Assembly: GCF_000718785.1 (NCBI RefSeq)
Contig: NZ_JOCA01000023.1
Coordinates: 1 to 64,000, forward strand
DNA from: Streptomyces sp. NRRL WC-3626
GTDB taxonomy: Bacteria > Actinomycetota > Actinomycetes > Streptomycetales > Streptomycetaceae
DNA: 64,000 nt
Direction: 5' to 3'
This document shows positions 45,974 to 54,427 of the stretch, one piece after another. The translations under genes were made by a program, and so were the position numbers. The notes below the pieces were generated by a model. The model was not told where the DNA came from, made no database searches, and saw nothing but the letters and a program-made list of their open reading frames with translations. The stretch's first letter is position 1. Each line of letters opens with the position of its first letter.

Positions 45974-48844
45974 GTGCCGTACCCGCCCTACGACCTGCAG
46001 GCGCTGATGTACGAGCTGAAGGAGGCGGCCGGCGGGGGCATGGTCGACGCCCGGGACCTGAGCCGGCTGACCACGCTCGTCCTCGACCGCCTGGGCTGCA
46101 CGACGGGCGGCGAGGCCTTCGACCGGCTGTACGCGGACTGGCGCGAACTGCCCCGAAGCACCGTGATGTCGGGGCTGCGGGCCGGCCACGTCCTCGCCGT
46201 ACTGCCGATGCTGCGGTTCGACCAGACCATCTCCGACCCGCTGAGGGAGGAGGAACTGCGCTGCGAGGCGACGGAGTTCGGCCCCGCCGGGGACACCTGG
46301 CAGGGCACGATCGCCACCGTGAGCGCCTCGTCCGGGCTGCAGCAGATGGACGACCCGGCCCAACTGGAGTCCGAGATCGTCCGGTTGGAGCAGGCGCGTG
46401 CCCTGCTCCCTCCCGGCAGCCTTCAGCGCGAGGTCCTCGAGTACCACCACGCCGGACTGCGCGTCCATCTCGCCCAGCTCACCGGAGGGGAGGACGACTT
46501 CGACTCGGCCGTCGAGGACCTGGCCCGGTTCTCCGACTCGTCCCTCTTCACCGACGAACAACGCCTCGCCGGGGCGGGCCAGCTCGCCATGTTCCGTACC
46601 CACCAGGCCATGCGCCGCGAGGACGAGGACGCGCTGACCGAACAGATCCGCGTGCTCGAGGCGGTCCTGGAACGGTTCCCGCCCGGCCACATGGACCGCC
46701 TGGGCCTCGAGGCCCATCTCGCCAATGCCACAACGGCACTCGAGCTCCTCCGCGCCCGCCGCACCGGACGCATGCCCGGCGCGGACACACATCCCGCCCC
46801 CGCCTCCCCCGAGGAGGTACGGCGGCAGATCGCGGACCTGCCGCGCGACGCGCGGATCGAACGGCTCACCGCCCTGGGCGGCACCCGCGTCGGCCAGGCC
46901 ATGATGGCCAGGGACTATCAAGGCGCCCTGGACGCACAGCACATGCTGGAGGAAGCCCTCGACCTGCTCGACGACCCCGACGACGTGCGCTGGATCCGCT
47001 CCGCCTTCACCCTCGGCACGAGCCACTGCAGCCTCGCCGTCTGGTCCGTCGCCCCGCACCGGGACCGGTTCCGCCACCTGGACCAGGGCATCGCCTGGCT
47101 CCGGCACGCCTGGCGGCTGGCAGCAGGGCCGGAGCACCCGAGCTGGGGGTACACGGGGTCGGTCCTCGCCGACGCCCACCGGTTCAGCGGAGACGCCGCC
47201 CACCTGTACGACCCGTCGGTGAAGCGGCCCCACCACGACGAGGCCCGGCGCATCGGCCTGGAGTCCCTCAAGGCGGCGGCCTGGACGGTTCTGCTGCAGT
47301 CCGGTACGGCGCACGCCGCCGAGACCGCCCGGCGCGCGGGTGAGGAGGCCGTCTCGGTGGCCCGCTGGTGCCTGGCCGACGGAGCCCAGGAGGACGCCGT
47401 CCGCGCCCTGGACGCCGGACGCGGACTCGCCCTGCACGCGGCGACCGTGGCCGCCACCGTGCCCGGCATGCTGAACGCCCTCGGACAGGACGACCTCGCC
47501 GACGAGTGGCGCCGGGCGGGCACCGTGCCGGCCCCCGGACCGGAGGGCGACCTGACCGACGCCCTGCCACCGCCCGGCGGACCCGGCAGCCGGCTGCGCC
47601 GCCGGGTACTGCGGGCGCTCGCCGCCTCCCCGCTGCGCCGGCGGCTGCTGGACGCCCCGTCGACCGAGGAGATCGCCGGCGCCCTGCGCGCCCTGGGCTC
47701 CACGGCACTCGTCTACCTGCTGCCCGCCGCCGAGGAGCAGCCCGGCCTGAAGGACCGGCTCTTCTTCGGACGGCGGCCCGAGCCCGGCAGAGCCCTCGTC
47801 ATCACCGCCGACGGCGCCACCCGCGTCGTCGACCTGCCCCGGCTCTCCGTGTCCGCGGGCCCGTTGGCCGCCTACCGGGCCGCCGGCACCCCCGGCCGCG
47901 ACGCCGGCGGACCGCCCCTGCCGGACACCCCGTCCGGCCCCGCGGCCCGTACGGACGACAGCCGCGCCGCGCTGCAGCGCCTGTGCGACTGGGCGGGCGA
48001 GACGGTGATGGAGGAACTGCTCCGTGTTCTCCCCCGCGGCTACGGCCGTGCCCCGTCCGTCGTCCTGGTCCCCATGGGCGAACTGGGGGCCGTGCCGTGG
48101 CACGCGGCACGACTGCCCCGAGGACGCAGGGCCTGTGAGCTCGCCGACATCTCCTATGTGCCCTCCGCCCGGCTGCTGTGCGAGGTGGCCGCGCGGCCCG
48201 CCGTTCCGGCCGGGCAGGTACTCGTCGTCGGCAACCCCACCCGCGACCTCCACCACGCGGGAGAGGAGGCCGAGGCGATCCACCGCACCTTCCACCCCGA
48301 CGGCGAACTGCTCGGGCCCGGAACCGCCACCCCCGCCGCCGTCACCGACTGGCTGGGCCGGCAGCACGGCGGTCTGCTCCACCTCGCCTGCCACGGCGTG
48401 GTACGACACGGCGAACGGCACAGCGCCCATCTCGCCCTGTCCGGCGGCGATCTGGCCGCCGAGGTGCTCACCGAGGGGACCGCGCGCTACCGCCACCTGA
48501 ACCTGGTGGTCCTCGCCGCCTGCCGGACCAATGTGTCCGGGCACGGCTACGACGAGGCGTACAGCCTGTCCACGGCGTTCCTGGTCGCCGGCGCGCGTTC
48601 GGTCATCGGCTCGTTGTGGCCGGTGCCCGACGAGGCCACCTCGCTGCTGATGTACATGACCCACCACTTCATGCGGCGGGACGGGCTGCCGCCCGGGCAG
48701 GCGCTGCGCAGCGCCCAGCTGTGGATGCTCGACGACACGCGCACGCCCCCGCCCGGCATGCCCGCCCACCTCGCGGCGCGCGTCGGACGGGTCCGGGGCG
48801 ACGATCTGACGGCCTGGGCGGGGTTCACCCACCTCGGTCGGTGA
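45974..48844 (+). CDS. CHAT-domain protease with helical-repeat region
   Basis: This 956-residue protein has a largely helical region with TPR-like repeats (about 100-560), containing LESEIVRLEQARALLPPGS, YHHAGLRVHLAQLTGGEDDFDSAVEDLARF, ALEEALDLLD-type and similar units. The C-terminal CHAT (caspase-like) domain covers about 570-956. Its catalytic dyad is intact: H807 in LLHLACHGVVRHG and C850 in VVLAACRTNVSGHG, followed by FLVAGARSVIGSLWPVPD. CHAT proteases of conflict systems cleave partner proteins on activation. The GTG start lies two bases after the RES stop. It ends 18 bases from the stop of the convergent caspase gene. The N-terminal 90 residues are helical and unassigned. Confidence 0.9.
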   Translation: MPYPPYDLQALMYELKEAAGGGMVDARDLSRLTTLVLDRLGCTTGGEAFDRLYADWRELPRSTVMSGLRAGHVLAVLPMLRFDQTISDPLREEELRCEATEFGPAGDTWQGTIATVSASSGLQQMDDPAQLESEIVRLEQARALLPPGSLQREVLEYHHAGLRVHLAQLTGGEDDFDSAVEDLARFSDSSLFTDEQRLAGAGQLAMFRTHQAMRREDEDALTEQIRVLEAVLERFPPGHMDRLGLEAHLANATTALELLRARRTGRMPGADTHPAPASPEEVRRQIADLPRDARIERLTALGGTRVGQAMMARDYQGALDAQHMLEEALDLLDDPDDVRWIRSAFTLGTSHCSLAVWSVAPHRDRFRHLDQGIAWLRHAWRLAAGPEHPSWGYTGSVLADAHRFSGDAAHLYDPSVKRPHHDEARRIGLESLKAAAWTVLLQSGTAHAAETARRAGEEAVSVARWCLADGAQEDAVRALDAGRGLALHAATVAATVPGMLNALGQDDLADEWRRAGTVPAPGPEGDLTDALPPPGGPGSRLRRRVLRALAASPLRRRLLDAPSTEEIAGALRALGSTALVYLLPAAEEQPGLKDRLFFGRRPEPGRALVITADGATRVVDLPRLSVSAGPLAAYRAAGTPGRDAGGPPLPDTPSGPAARTDDSRAALQRLCDWAGETVMEELLRVLPRGYGRAPSVVLVPMGELGAVPWHAARLPRGRRACELADISYVPSARLLCEVAARPAVPAGQVLVVGNPTRDLHHAGEEAEAIHRTFHPDGELLGPGTATPAAVTDWLGRQHGGLLHLACHGVVRHGERHSAHLALSGGDLAAEVLTEGTARYRHLNLVVLAACRTNVSGHGYDEAYSLSTAFLVAGARSVIGSLWPVPDEATSLLMYMTHHFMRRDGLPPGQALRSAQLWMLDDTRTPPPGMPAHLAARVGRVRGDDLTAWAGFTHLGR

Positions 48845-48862
48845 GCCGAGCCCGGGGCCGGC

Positions 48863-50698
48863 TCAGGGCACCTCGGTCCGTAGGCGGACCTGGGCCGTGC
48901 CCCAGCGACCCGGGCCCTGCGGAGGGCCGCCCGCGTCCCGGCCGCCCGGCGGCGCGGTCAGCCGCAGCAGACCGGCGGTGGCCCCCGGGGCGCCGCCGGT
49001 CCGCGCGGCCGGGGAGACGCCGGGGGACCACGGACCCAGGACGAACGGCGCGGTGTTGAGCTCGGTCTCCGCCACGATCACCTTCAGCCAGTCCCGGGTG
49101 AACGCCCCCGGCACCACCGCACGCCCCGGCGGGAGATACAGCCACACCGGCTGTCCGCGCCGGGCCCGGCCCGTGTGTCCCGCGCCGACGAAGTCGCCGT
49201 CGTACAGGCCCACGGAGGAGGCGTGGCTGTCGGTCAGATCTAGCAGGACGCACCACAGGGGCCGGTCGGAGTCGTTGTGGACGCCCACCATCACCTGCGG
49301 CGGCCGGTGATCGGCGGTGTAGGAGCAGATGATCTCCCCGTCGGCGGTGTGCCGCACGGTGCCGACCCCCGTGGACTCCACCGTGATCCGCACGAGGGAC
49401 GACAGCCAGGGGTCGGGATTGACGAGGTCGCGCAGCTGCTGCCAGCGCGCGAGATGCGTCAGGCAGTCGATGACGCGGTCCGCGTCGGCGGGAGAGCGCA
49501 CCGGCAGCGGCGGCAGCTCCCGGCCGGCCCCTCCCGACACCCGCGCCAGGCCCGGGCCCGCGTCCACCCGCAGCGGCACGCCTTCGGTGGCGGTCGCGGC
49601 CGTCGACAGCATGGGCGCGCCGGCGACGGCCGCCTCGATCAGGCGTACGACGCCGGGGTCGCCCGTGAGCGTCACGGCCGCCGGCGGGAAGGCCAGCGCC
49701 GAAGGCGTCACCCCGAACACCGCGTCCCGGTCGCCGGGTTGTGGACGCCAGTCCACCGGGTCCACCAGAGCCGACTCCGTCCGGACCTCCCGCACCACCA
49801 CCGTCCTCGGGGTGCCGTCGCCGTCGAGCAGCGTGAACTCCGCACCCGCCGCGCGCAGGCCGTGCGCCGCACCGCAGTCGACCTCCCAGCCCGCCGCCGT
49901 GTGCCGCAGCAGGAAGGGGGAACCCGGCACCCGGTCGCCGGACAGGAAGAGCCGGTCCTCGCCGCCGCGCAGCTCGGGGTGCTGCAGGGAGGTGAGCCGG
50001 CGCACGCGTTCCCCGGCGAGCGCGTGCAGTCCGCCGTACGTGGCCGAGGGGCCCAGCTTGCCGAGCGCCTCCAGCAGCGCATGACTGAAGTAGCCGCGCG
50101 TCCGCCCGTCGAGGACGTTCTCGTGGGCGCGCTCCTGCGGCCGGCAGGCGGCGAGCAGGGTGTGTTGGCGCGGCGGCGGCCCCTGGCTCCCGCCGTCCCG
50201 TCCCCCGGACGCCGTACGCGGCCACCAGGGGCGCCAGGGCACGGCACGCACGGTCGCGCCGGTCCGGGTGGCGCCGCCCGAGTGGCAGCAGTCGAGCACG
50301 GCCACCACATGTGCCCCGCGCGCGGCGACACCGTCCAGCAGAGCGCCGAGTTCGGTGTCCCACAGCGGCGGGCCGCCGTCGCCGAGACTGTCGTGGCACA
50401 CCAGCGCCTGCGACCGGCCGGTGCCCTCCCACGGCGCGTCGGTGGGCTCCTCGGTGCCGTGACCGCTGAACCACAGGAGCGCGGTGTCGCCCGGCCCGCT
50501 GCGGCCGAGATGCTGCTCGATGCCGGCCCGCACGGCGGCCAGGGTGGCGTCGCCGTCGTGCAACCGCCGGATGTCGGAGGCGACATGGCCCTGCCGCCGC
50601 AGCCATGCCTCCGCCTCCCGCACGTCGTTCACGCACCCCCGCAGCGGTGCCCCGGGGTAGTCGTCGATGCCCACGAACAGGGCGTTCAAGGTCCGCAT
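48863..50698 (-). CDS. Caspase-family (peptidase C14) protein with C-terminal DUF4384-like domain
   Basis: This 611-residue protein opens with the caspase fold: LFVGIDDYPGAPLRGCVNDV, then SGHG with H80 and VVAVLDCCHSGG with catalytic C138. Both catalytic residues are present. Residues about 240-270 (LTSLQHPELRGGEDRLFLSGD) end the protease. The C-terminal half has beta-rich segments, with MVGVHNDSDRPLWCVLLDLTDSHASS and a YLPPGRAVVPGAFTRDWLKVIVAE end that resembles DUF4384-type sensor/scaffold domains of bacterial caspases. Such proteins are probable self-activating proteases in stress or defence. AAAGGA precedes the ATG. It is convergent with the CHAT gene and divergent from a membrane-protein gene. 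Confidence 0.9.
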   Translation of the reverse strand: MRTLNALFVGIDDYPGAPLRGCVNDVREAEAWLRRQGHVASDIRRLHDGDATLAAVRAGIEQHLGRSGPGDTALLWFSGHGTEEPTDAPWEGTGRSQALVCHDSLGDGGPPLWDTELGALLDGVAARGAHVVAVLDCCHSGGATRTGATVRAVPWRPWWPRTASGGRDGGSQGPPPRQHTLLAACRPQERAHENVLDGRTRGYFSHALLEALGKLGPSATYGGLHALAGERVRRLTSLQHPELRGGEDRLFLSGDRVPGSPFLLRHTAAGWEVDCGAAHGLRAAGAEFTLLDGDGTPRTVVVREVRTESALVDPVDWRPQPGDRDAVFGVTPSALAFPPAAVTLTGDPGVVRLIEAAVAGAPMLSTAATATEGVPLRVDAGPGLARVSGGAGRELPPLPVRSPADADRVIDCLTHLARWQQLRDLVNPDPWLSSLVRITVESTGVGTVRHTADGEIICSYTADHRPPQVMVGVHNDSDRPLWCVLLDLTDSHASSVGLYDGDFVGAGHTGRARRGQPVWLYLPPGRAVVPGAFTRDWLKVIVAETELNTAPFVLGPWSPGVSPAARTGGAPGATAGLLRLTAPPGGRDAGGPPQGPGRWGTAQVRLRTEVP

Positions 50699-50844
50699 AC
50701 GGTGATCCTTTCAGGGGCCGCCGGGCACGCGCCGGGCGGATCCGGGGCGGATGCGGGGCTTCTTGGCTTATTCCCATGTCCATGCGGCCGCCGAGCAGTT
50801 GACTTGGCCGGAGCAACATCGACAACTCGGGAAAGGACAGCAGC

Positions 50845-51942
50845 GTGAGTTTCGGGGGACACAACCCGTACCAGCCGCCGGGGGCACCGTACGGCAACCC
50901 CTACCAGCCGCCGTCGAGCGGCAACCCGTACACGACACCGCCTGCGCCGAGCGGGAACCCGTACGTCGCACCGCCGGGGACACCGCCCAGGGTTCCGTAC
51001 GTCCCGCCGCAGCCCGATCCGTACGGCCCGTACGGCCCGCGTCCGCCGCACACCTCCCTGTGGCGGCGGATGCGCGACGACGAGTGGCCGTCCCTCGGCG
51101 AGGTGCTGCGCGGCGGGCGGCAGCGCGTCCACGGCTGTGTGTGGGCCCTGCTGCTGTTGCCGTGTCTGTGGGGGCTGACCCTGCCCCTGCTCGGGTGGTA
51201 CGCGCTGGCCCGTTCGGCCCGCAGCCGGGCGCGGCGGCTCTTCCCCGCGCGCGGCCACCGCCGTCTCGAGGACCCGGAGGTGGCGCGGGTGCAGAGGGCG
51301 CGCGCCTGGACCGCCGCCGTCATGTCCCTCCTCATCCTGATCGCCTACGGCAAGCCGGAGGACATGACCCAGGCCCAGGAGCAGTACTGGCTGCGGCTGG
51401 TGATCACGCCGTGGCTGCTGCTGCTCAGCGCGCCCGTGGTGGTGGCGGTGCTGCTGCGCTGGGCGCCGCCGCACGCGCGCACGGTCATGCGGCAGCGGCT
51501 GCGCGCCGCCGGGCGGTCGGCGCTGTGGTACTTCGGGGCGTTCGGCCTGGTACCGGTGCTCGCCGGGCTGGGCGGCTGGGCGGCCTTCGCGCTCACGGAC
51601 GGGACGTCCGTCGGCGCGACGCGGATCTTCCTGGTGCCCCTGCTCTCCTTCGCGGCGTTCGTCCCGATGGTCTGGGTGCTGCTGTTCGTGCTGTTCGCCA
51701 CCGGACCCGCCGTCCGCAGCGCCTTCAACACCGCGGAGGTGCACGCCGCCCTGCCCGCGCTGCTCACCGGCGTGCTCGTCTGGGAGTTCGCGGTCATCGG
51801 CCTGATCGCGGGCGGGCCTCCGCCCGGACCGCCGGTGATCCAGCTGTGCGCCGTGCTCGGCGGCCCGGCCACGGTAACGGCGGTGGCCTGGTGGGAGATC
51901 CACCGGCTGCGCACCCGGTACGGCGTGGTCCTGCGCCCCTGA
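50845..51942 (+). CDS. Proline-rich membrane protein
   Basis: The 365-residue protein begins with about 70 residues of Pro/Tyr/Gly-rich repeats (NPYQPPGAPYGNPYQPP and variants), probably disordered and cytoplasmic. Six or so hydrophobic helices follow, for example VWALLLLPCLWGLTLPLLGWYA and LIAGGPPPGPPVIQLCAVLGG. No catalytic motifs are seen, and I do not recognise the family. It is divergent from the caspase gene, sharing a 146-base control region, so it could be functionally linked as a membrane partner. That link is only positional. The GTG follows AAAGGACAGCAGC. Confidence 0.65.
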   Translation: MSFGGHNPYQPPGAPYGNPYQPPSSGNPYTTPPAPSGNPYVAPPGTPPRVPYVPPQPDPYGPYGPRPPHTSLWRRMRDDEWPSLGEVLRGGRQRVHGCVWALLLLPCLWGLTLPLLGWYALARSARSRARRLFPARGHRRLEDPEVARVQRARAWTAAVMSLLILIAYGKPEDMTQAQEQYWLRLVITPWLLLLSAPVVVAVLLRWAPPHARTVMRQRLRAAGRSALWYFGAFGLVPVLAGLGGWAAFALTDGTSVGATRIFLVPLLSFAAFVPMVWVLLFVLFATGPAVRSAFNTAEVHAALPALLTGVLVWEFAVIGLIAGGPPPGPPVIQLCAVLGGPATVTAVAWWEIHRLRTRYGVVLRP

Positions 51943-51972
51943 CCGGCGGCGGCCCGCCCACCGGTTCGGTGC

Positions 51973-52019
51973 GCGTCAGGGCGTCTGTGGCGGGGGCCGC
52001 CCACCCGCTCGGCGCGTGA
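51973..52019. repeat. 47-bp direct repeat, copy 1
   Basis: This copy matches the one at 52078-52124 in 45 of 47 bases, with period 105. Part of the unit (TGCCTGTGGCGGGTGGCCG) recurs between them, pointing to decayed tandem duplication. Confidence 0.8.
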
Positions 52020-52077
52020 TGGGTGCCTGTGGCGGGTGGCCGTCGCGTGTGTCGGGGCGTATTCACCGGTGGGGCGG

Positions 52078-52124
52078 GCGTCAGGGCGTCTGTGGCGGGG
52101 CCCGCCCACCCGCTCGCCGCGTGA
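52078..52124. repeat. 47-bp direct repeat, copy 2
   Basis: Second copy of the 51973-52019 unit, differing at two positions (G to C each time). Function unknown. Confidence 0.8.
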
Positions 52125-52614
52125 CGGTACATCCCGCGGCGACGGCCCGCCCGCGCCGGGCCGGGCCGTACGTGCATGCCGGAGAACGTCTCCTCCGGTA
52201 CCCCGGGTGCCACGGGGCCGATGCGCCGGCCGGGCCCCGGCCCGCAGGCCACCCGCCCGCGCCGGGTCGCCGAACGCGGCCCCGGCCCGCGGCTGCGGCC
52301 GCATGAACCCCACTGCCACCCGGTCACCCGGCGACGACCGGACCGCCCGCAGCCCCCGCCGCGAAAAATATGTAGGTGACGCACCCATGTGGTGAGGCAC
52401 CATGGTGCGGCGACTGGGGACCCGCGCAGGCATCGTGCTGCGCTGAAGCCGTCGCCGGCCCGGGGGCGAACAGCGCGAGGAGGGGCGGCTGTTGGGCGCA
52501 CTGAGCTGCGACCGTGCGCAGCGGCGAGGCCCACGCCGGGGGACGCCACGGCGTCCGCCATACTGACGCTCTCGCCCAGGGCAGAATTTTCATCTTTTTT
52601 CGAAAGGTTGAGTA

Positions 52615-54096
52615 ATGACCGCGTCGCAACGGATTGAGCACAGCCCTCCCGAGGACAAACCTCGGGACAAGCTGGACAGCAAGGTCCTCCTCGTCGCCGG
52701 GGTGATCGTGCTCGGCGGGATCATGTCGATCCTCGACATCACGGTCGTCTCGGTCGGGCTGCAGACGTTCCAGAAGGAATTCGACGCGACCTCGGCCCAG
52801 GTGGCCTGGACGATGACCGGCTACACGCTGGCGTTGGCGAGCGTCATCCCGCTCACCGGCTGGGCCGCCGACAGGTTCGGGACCAAACGGCTCTATCTGC
52901 TGGCGATCGTTCTGTTCGCGCTCGGTTCCGCGCTGTGCGCGGCCGCCGACTCCCTCGAGATGCTGGTCGCGTTCCGAGTGCTCCAGGGCCTGGGCGGCGG
53001 CATGCTGATGCCGCTCGGCATGACGATCCTGACGCGCGCGGCCGGCCCCGAGCGGGTCGGCAGGGTCATGGCCGTACTCGGTATCCCCATGCTGCTCGGC
53101 CCGATCTTCGGCCCCATCCTGGGCGGCTGGCTGATCGACGTCGCCTCCTGGCACTGGATCTTCCTGATCAACCTGCCGATCGGTCTGATCGCCCTGGTCT
53201 ACGCAGCGATCGTGCTGCCCAAGGACCGCGTGGAGCCGTCCGAGACCTTCGACTGGCCGGGCATGCTGATGCTGTCGCCGGGCCTGGCGACCTTCCTGTA
53301 CGGCGTCTCCTCCATCCCGGAGGCCGGAACCGTCTGGGCGGGCAAGGTCCTGATACCCGCGGCGATCGGCCTGGTCCTCCTCGCCGCGTTCGTCCCGTGG
53401 GCGCTGCGGCGGCACAACATCCATCCGCTGATCGACCTGCGGCTGTTCCTCAACCGGGACCTGAGCATCGCGGTGATCGCGATGTCGCTGTTCGCGATGG
53501 CGTTCTTCGGCGCCAGCCTGCTGTTCCCGCTCTACTTCCAGCAGGTGCGCGGGGAGTCGGCGCTCGACTCCGGAGTGCTTCTCGCCCCGCAGGGCATCGG
53601 CGCGATGATCACCATGCCGATCGCCGGAATACTCGCCGACCGCATCGGTCCCGGCAAGATCGTGCTGACCGGCATCGTGGTGATCACCGTCGGCATGGGG
53701 ATGTTCACGCAGCTCAGCGCGGACACGTCCTACACCTACATCGTCGCCGCGCTCTTCGTGATGGGCCTCGGCATGGGTGCCACGATGATGCCGATCATGG
53801 CGTCGGCGCTGGCCACCCTGAAGGACCACACGGTCGCCCGCGGATCGACCCTGATGAACATCGTCCAGCAGGTGGCGGCCTCGATCGGCACCGCCCTGTT
53901 CTCGGTGCTCCTCACCAACGGCCTCAAGGACATCACCGCGACCTCGCCCGTCGAGGTGCGCTCCGAGATGGGTGACGCGTTCGCCTCGGTGTTCCTGGTC
54001 GCGACCATCCTGGTCGCCGTGTGTCTCGTCCCGGCGGCGCTGCTGCCCCGCAAGAAGGTCAAGGCCACGGACCCCACCGTGCTGGCCGGACACTGA
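52615..54096 (+). CDS. DHA2-family (EmrB/QacA-type) drug efflux MFS transporter
   Basis: This 493-residue protein has fourteen membrane helices, in line with the DHA2 family of proton-coupled drug exporters. Motifs include GGIMSILDITVVSVGLQTF in helix 1, WAADRFGTKRLYLLAIVLF (motif A), VLQGLGGGMLMPLGMTIL, and the antiporter motif GPIFGPILGGWLID. It may export toxic compounds; the substrate cannot be read. An AAAGG site in an AT-rich leader precedes the ATG. No TetR-type regulator is adjacent, which is unusual for this family. It is followed by a strong terminator. Confidence 0.9.
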   Translation: MTASQRIEHSPPEDKPRDKLDSKVLLVAGVIVLGGIMSILDITVVSVGLQTFQKEFDATSAQVAWTMTGYTLALASVIPLTGWAADRFGTKRLYLLAIVLFALGSALCAAADSLEMLVAFRVLQGLGGGMLMPLGMTILTRAAGPERVGRVMAVLGIPMLLGPIFGPILGGWLIDVASWHWIFLINLPIGLIALVYAAIVLPKDRVEPSETFDWPGMLMLSPGLATFLYGVSSIPEAGTVWAGKVLIPAAIGLVLLAAFVPWALRRHNIHPLIDLRLFLNRDLSIAVIAMSLFAMAFFGASLLFPLYFQQVRGESALDSGVLLAPQGIGAMITMPIAGILADRIGPGKIVLTGIVVITVGMGMFTQLSADTSYTYIVAALFVMGLGMGATMMPIMASALATLKDHTVARGSTLMNIVQQVAASIGTALFSVLLTNGLKDITATSPVEVRSEMGDAFASVFLVATILVAVCLVPAALLPRKKVKATDPTVLAGH

Positions 54097-54116
54097 GTCC
54101 GGGAAGCGCGGACGCC

Positions 54117-54170
54117 GGCCGGTGCCGCGTGCCGTCGAGGCGATGACCTCGGCGGCACGCGGCACCGGCC
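54117..54170. terminator. Terminator with perfect 18-bp stem
   Basis: GGCCGGTGCCGCGTGCCG and its exact complement flank an 18-base loop, 20 bases after the efflux gene stop. The stem is long enough to be a very strong terminator. Confidence 0.85.
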
Positions 54171-54243
54171 GATCCGTGTACCGGGCGAACCGGCCACGGA
54201 CGCCGGTCCCCTCTGTTGACAGCACGTCACATCACTCCCATCA

Positions 54244-54257
54244 TGGGAGCGCTCCCA
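54244..54257. promoter_or_regulatory. CebR-type operator TGGGAGCGCTCCCA
   Basis: This is a perfect 14-bp palindrome identical to the site recognised by CebR, the LacI-family repressor of cellulose/cello-oligosaccharide genes in Streptomyces. It stands about 170 bases before the CBM2-containing hydrolase. cebR itself is not in the window. Confidence 0.88.
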
Positions 54258-54427
54258 TCGGCGACACCGGCCGCGCCGCCGTGCACGATCGCACCGCAAC
54301 CACGCACCGTCCCTGTGCCACAGGCGCGGAACGTCCCGCCGTCGCGCCGGCACTCCGCCTGTCCGGCCGCACGGCCCCGGCATCCGCCGCCCCGCCCGTG
54401 CCGCCGGACCCCGAGGGAGGACCCCCC

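Larger units (their letters stand above)
51943..52614. other. Long intergenic stretch with degenerate repeats
   Basis: No gene is supported here. The left part has a duplicated 47-bp unit (51973-52019 and 52078-52124) with a third partial unit between. The right end (about 52583-52610) is unusually AT-rich, including a run of six T, and holds the control region of the MFS gene. Confidence 0.55.

Noticed and set aside
45908..48832. 974-residue minus-strand frame antisense to the CHAT gene
   Set aside because: The plus-strand protein has clear CHAT catalytic motifs; the antisense frame is Gly/Val/Gln-rich and has none.
52324..54225. 633-residue minus-strand frame antisense to the efflux transporter
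   Set aside because: It is rich in Asp/His/Arg/Gln without membrane segments, whereas the plus strand encodes fourteen clear helices.
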